A stretch of 7,417 nucleotides of DNA from Fibrobacter sp. UBA1313 (lineage in GTDB: Bacteria; Fibrobacterota; Fibrobacteria; Fibrobacterales; Fibrobacteraceae), in NCBI GenBank assembly GCA_002307115.1, contig DBTP01000005.1, positions 1 to 7,417 on the forward strand, in the 5' to 3' direction. The position numbers and the translations under genes are program-made. Within the stretch, counting starts at the first letter, position 1; each line of letters starts with the position of its first letter. Below are positions 6,406 through 7,417 of this stretch, piece after piece. Below the pieces are notes generated by a model that searched no databases, had not been told where the DNA came from, and saw only the letters and a list, made by a program, of their open reading frames with translations.

Positions 6406-6840
6406 GCGTCCGCCTACTTTGAAGGCTGACGCCCGCGTTTCCGCCGTGAGGCCGATCGTGGAATTTTACTGTGAAATAGAGTGACGGGAATGAAAACAGA
6501 AGAAATTCTGGCTTTGGAAAACGGGTGTTTGTGACTGTGCGTTGCGTGAGGGGGCGTTACACGGATGTGCCGGGATTTGGGCGCTGTCTGAGGAAGGATC
6601 TTTGTTGTCGCGAACGAAGCCTGGGGAGTCCGGCGCGGTGGAGATGCCGATAATGGTGGTGTTGATTTCAGGATGGGAAGTGCGCGGCGGGCGAGTAGCA
6701 CCCGACCAGCCCCGCAGAGGATTGCTGGATTAGGGTGGCGAAGGGCTGGGCACGCCCAAATTAGCGGGCTCCTCTAGAAATCTTGTGTGCTATCGTGATC
6801 GAGGTGCCGAAGGCGCGAGTGTTTTTATTTCTGGCTTGGT
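6406..6840. other. Unassigned GC-rich intergenic stretch
   Basis: No convincing gene is seen. Short open frames on both strands (6542-6733 plus, 6414-6701 minus) overlap each other, lack recognisable motifs and have unlikely composition (the minus frame is very rich in Pro, Arg, Ser and Thr). I looked for tRNA, tmRNA, RNase P and cobalamin-riboswitch signatures and found none. Small palindromes occur, such as TGGGCACGCCCA (6748-6759). It could hold a structured RNA or a dispersed repeat, but the sequence alone does not show which. Confidence 0.3.
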
Positions 6841-6842
6841 TT

Positions 6843-6906
6843 GACGCTAAAGCGTCATTCGTTTTGCACAATACTCGTTCGATTTTTCGTTCGCAAGCGA
6901 ATTTTT
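6843..6906 (+). terminator. Two small hairpins, the second followed by a T-run, upstream of the thiS leader
   Basis: GACGC-TAAA-GCGTC (6843-6856) is a perfect 5-bp stem. TTCG-CAAG-CGAA (6890-6901), extendable by a C-G pair in the loop, is followed by TTTTT (6902-6906). The second resembles a weak rho-independent terminator that would insulate the thiamine leader from upstream transcription. Both stems are short. Confidence 0.3.
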
Positions 6907-6919
6907 AGAGGTGAGCCCT

Positions 6920-6948
6920 TTATTCTGAATCAGAACTTTTGCTACATT
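6920..6948 (+). promoter_or_regulatory. Possible promoter for the thiS transcript
   Basis: TACATT at 6943-6948 fits a TAnnnT -10 box and would start transcription near 6955, just before the riboswitch. The -35 region 17 nt upstream (around 6920-6925) is a poor match. The same GCTAcaTT-like string occurs in the FISUMP leaders. This is a positional guess. Confidence 0.3.
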
Positions 6949-6965
6949 GCGTTTCGGAAGCTTTT

Positions 6966-7054
6966 AGCTTCGCTTGGGGGTGCCCCGCTGAATGGTGTGG
7001 TGCTGAGAATATACCCCTAGAACCTGTGTTCGTAATTGAACGGTAGGAAAAGCT
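6966..7054 (+). ncRNA. TPP (thiamine pyrophosphate) riboswitch
   Basis: The conserved THI-element parts are present in order. P2 pairs GGGGT (6977-6981) with ACCCC (7013-7017). The CTGAGA box is at 7003-7008, the GAACCTG box at 7020-7026. A P5 hairpin GTTC-GTAATT-GAAC spans 7028-7041, and GGTAGGAA follows at 7042-7049. P1 can form between GCTT (6972-6975), or AGCTT just before it, and AAGC(T) at 7050-7054. P4 pairs CCT (7023-7025) with AGG (7045-7047). That AGG is also the Shine-Dalgarno sequence of thiS, so ligand binding should directly hide the ribosome-binding site and lower ThiS synthesis when TPP is plentiful. Confidence 0.95.
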
Positions 7055-7055
7055 G

Positions 7056-7256
7056 ATGAATATCCTATATAATGGTGCCCCCCGTGATGTGGCGGGCAAA
7101 ATCACTCTTAAAGAAGTACTTGCGTTAGAATCTTGTGATAGGCCCGGTGTTGCTGCGGCTTTGAATGATCATTTGGTGCCCCGCGGGCGCTGGGAAGGAA
7201 CGCCCTTGGTGGATGGGGACGCGATTCTGGTGATTGAAGCCGCCCAAGGCGGTTAA
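7056..7256 (+). CDS. thiS: Sulfur carrier protein ThiS
   Basis: The 66-residue product has the length and pattern of ThiS: a beta-grasp start (MNILYNG), AALNDHLVPRGRW, then LVDGDAILVIEAAQGG. The C-terminal Gly-Gly is the hallmark: it is adenylated, usually by ThiF, and converted to a thiocarboxylate that donates sulfur to thiazole phosphate synthase ThiG in thiamine biosynthesis in the cytoplasm. The start is fixed by AGGA (7045-7048) 7 nt upstream, inside the TPP riboswitch, which confirms the pathway. thiG, thiH or thiF usually follow, but no recognisable start of these appears in the remaining 160 bp. Confidence 0.95.
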   Translation: MNILYNGAPRDVAGKITLKEVLALESCDRPGVAAALNDHLVPRGRWEGTPLVDGDAILVIEAAQGG

Positions 7257-7257
7257 C

Positions 7258-7364
7258 GTAAAATGAATTATAACCTTCGCGATACGGCGTTGTTCGTCCC
7301 TCGACGTGCAGTAGCACGCCTTCGGTCCTCTCGCCTTGTCTCGCTCGCTTCTAATTCATTTTAC
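7258..7364. repeat. 107-bp element with perfect 13-bp terminal inverted repeats (MITE-like or long hairpin)
   Basis: GTAAAATGAATTA (7258-7270) and its exact reverse complement TAATTCATTTTAC (7352-7364) enclose 81 nt. Inside is a small hairpin, CGTGC-AGTA-GCACG (7305-7318). It begins one base after the thiS stop codon. No T-run follows the right arm, so it is not a normal terminator. Terminal inverted repeats, small size and lack of a recognisable gene fit a miniature transposable element or dispersed intergenic repeat. No clear target-site duplication is seen. Confidence 0.55.
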
Positions 7365-7417
7365 CGCGTTGCATCTCTGGAAGAATTGGGAAGTTCATCT
7401 CTGCTCCCTGGCCATGC

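Noticed and set aside
6414..6733. Overlapping open frames on both strands in the GC-rich gap
   Set aside because: They cover the same bases, lack ribosome-binding sites and domains, and have unlikely amino-acid composition.
7263..7417. Open frame (MNYNLRDTALF...) running from inside the left inverted repeat to the window end
   Set aside because: It reads straight through the inverted-repeat element, has no Shine-Dalgarno sequence and resembles no thiamine protein. A truncated gene cannot be wholly excluded.

Overview
The window looks like a piece of a Fibrobacter (phylum Fibrobacterota) chromosome. The main reason is three adjacent lipoprotein genes carrying the Fibrobacter succinogenes major paralogous (FISUMP, TIGR02145 / Fib_succ_major) domain. 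One of them has the long poly-serine linker common in secreted proteins of this group. The assignment rests on recognised motifs, not on a database search.

Layout. Bases 1-356 hold the C-terminal end of an integral membrane protein resembling UbiA-family prenyltransferases. It overlaps by 14 bp a large gene (343-2970) for a phosphohistidine-type PEP-utilising dikinase. That protein has an N-terminal ATP-binding domain, an uncharacterised middle and a C-terminal swivelling His domain, which is the domain order of rifampicin phosphotransferase. The overlap suggests translational coupling and a shared, probably prenyl- or lipid-related, process. The substrate cannot be told from sequence.

Bases 2971-6235 form a tandem array of FISUMP lipoprotein cassettes. 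A decayed first copy keeps only its leader (3031-3083) and about 16 codons of its 3' end (3111-3158). Intact genes follow at 3196-4026, 4222-4914 and 5231-6235. Related leader sequences precede the relic and the second and third genes. A split direct repeat follows the first and second genes. The signal peptides and domain scaffolds are conserved, while the linkers range from short Ser-rich through Gly-rich to a long Ser-rich tract built from a 108-bp tandem duplication. This points to growth and remodelling of a surface-lipoprotein family by local duplication and recombination. A probable rho-independent terminator (6362-6405) closes the array.

Bases about 6410-6840 contain no gene I can support. 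Two small hairpins follow. Then comes a TPP riboswitch (6966-7054) whose conserved 3' strand contains the Shine-Dalgarno sequence of thiS (7056-7256), the sulfur carrier for thiamine thiazole synthesis. Directly after thiS lies a 107-bp element bounded by perfect 13-bp inverted repeats (7258-7364), possibly a MITE-like insertion. No further thiamine gene is visible before the window ends.

The most interesting material is the FISUMP cassette array with its relic copy, the linker remodelling, the inverted-repeat element after thiS, and the PEP-utilising enzyme of unknown substrate paired with a UbiA-like protein. I found no CRISPR, transposase, reverse transcriptase or defence system.
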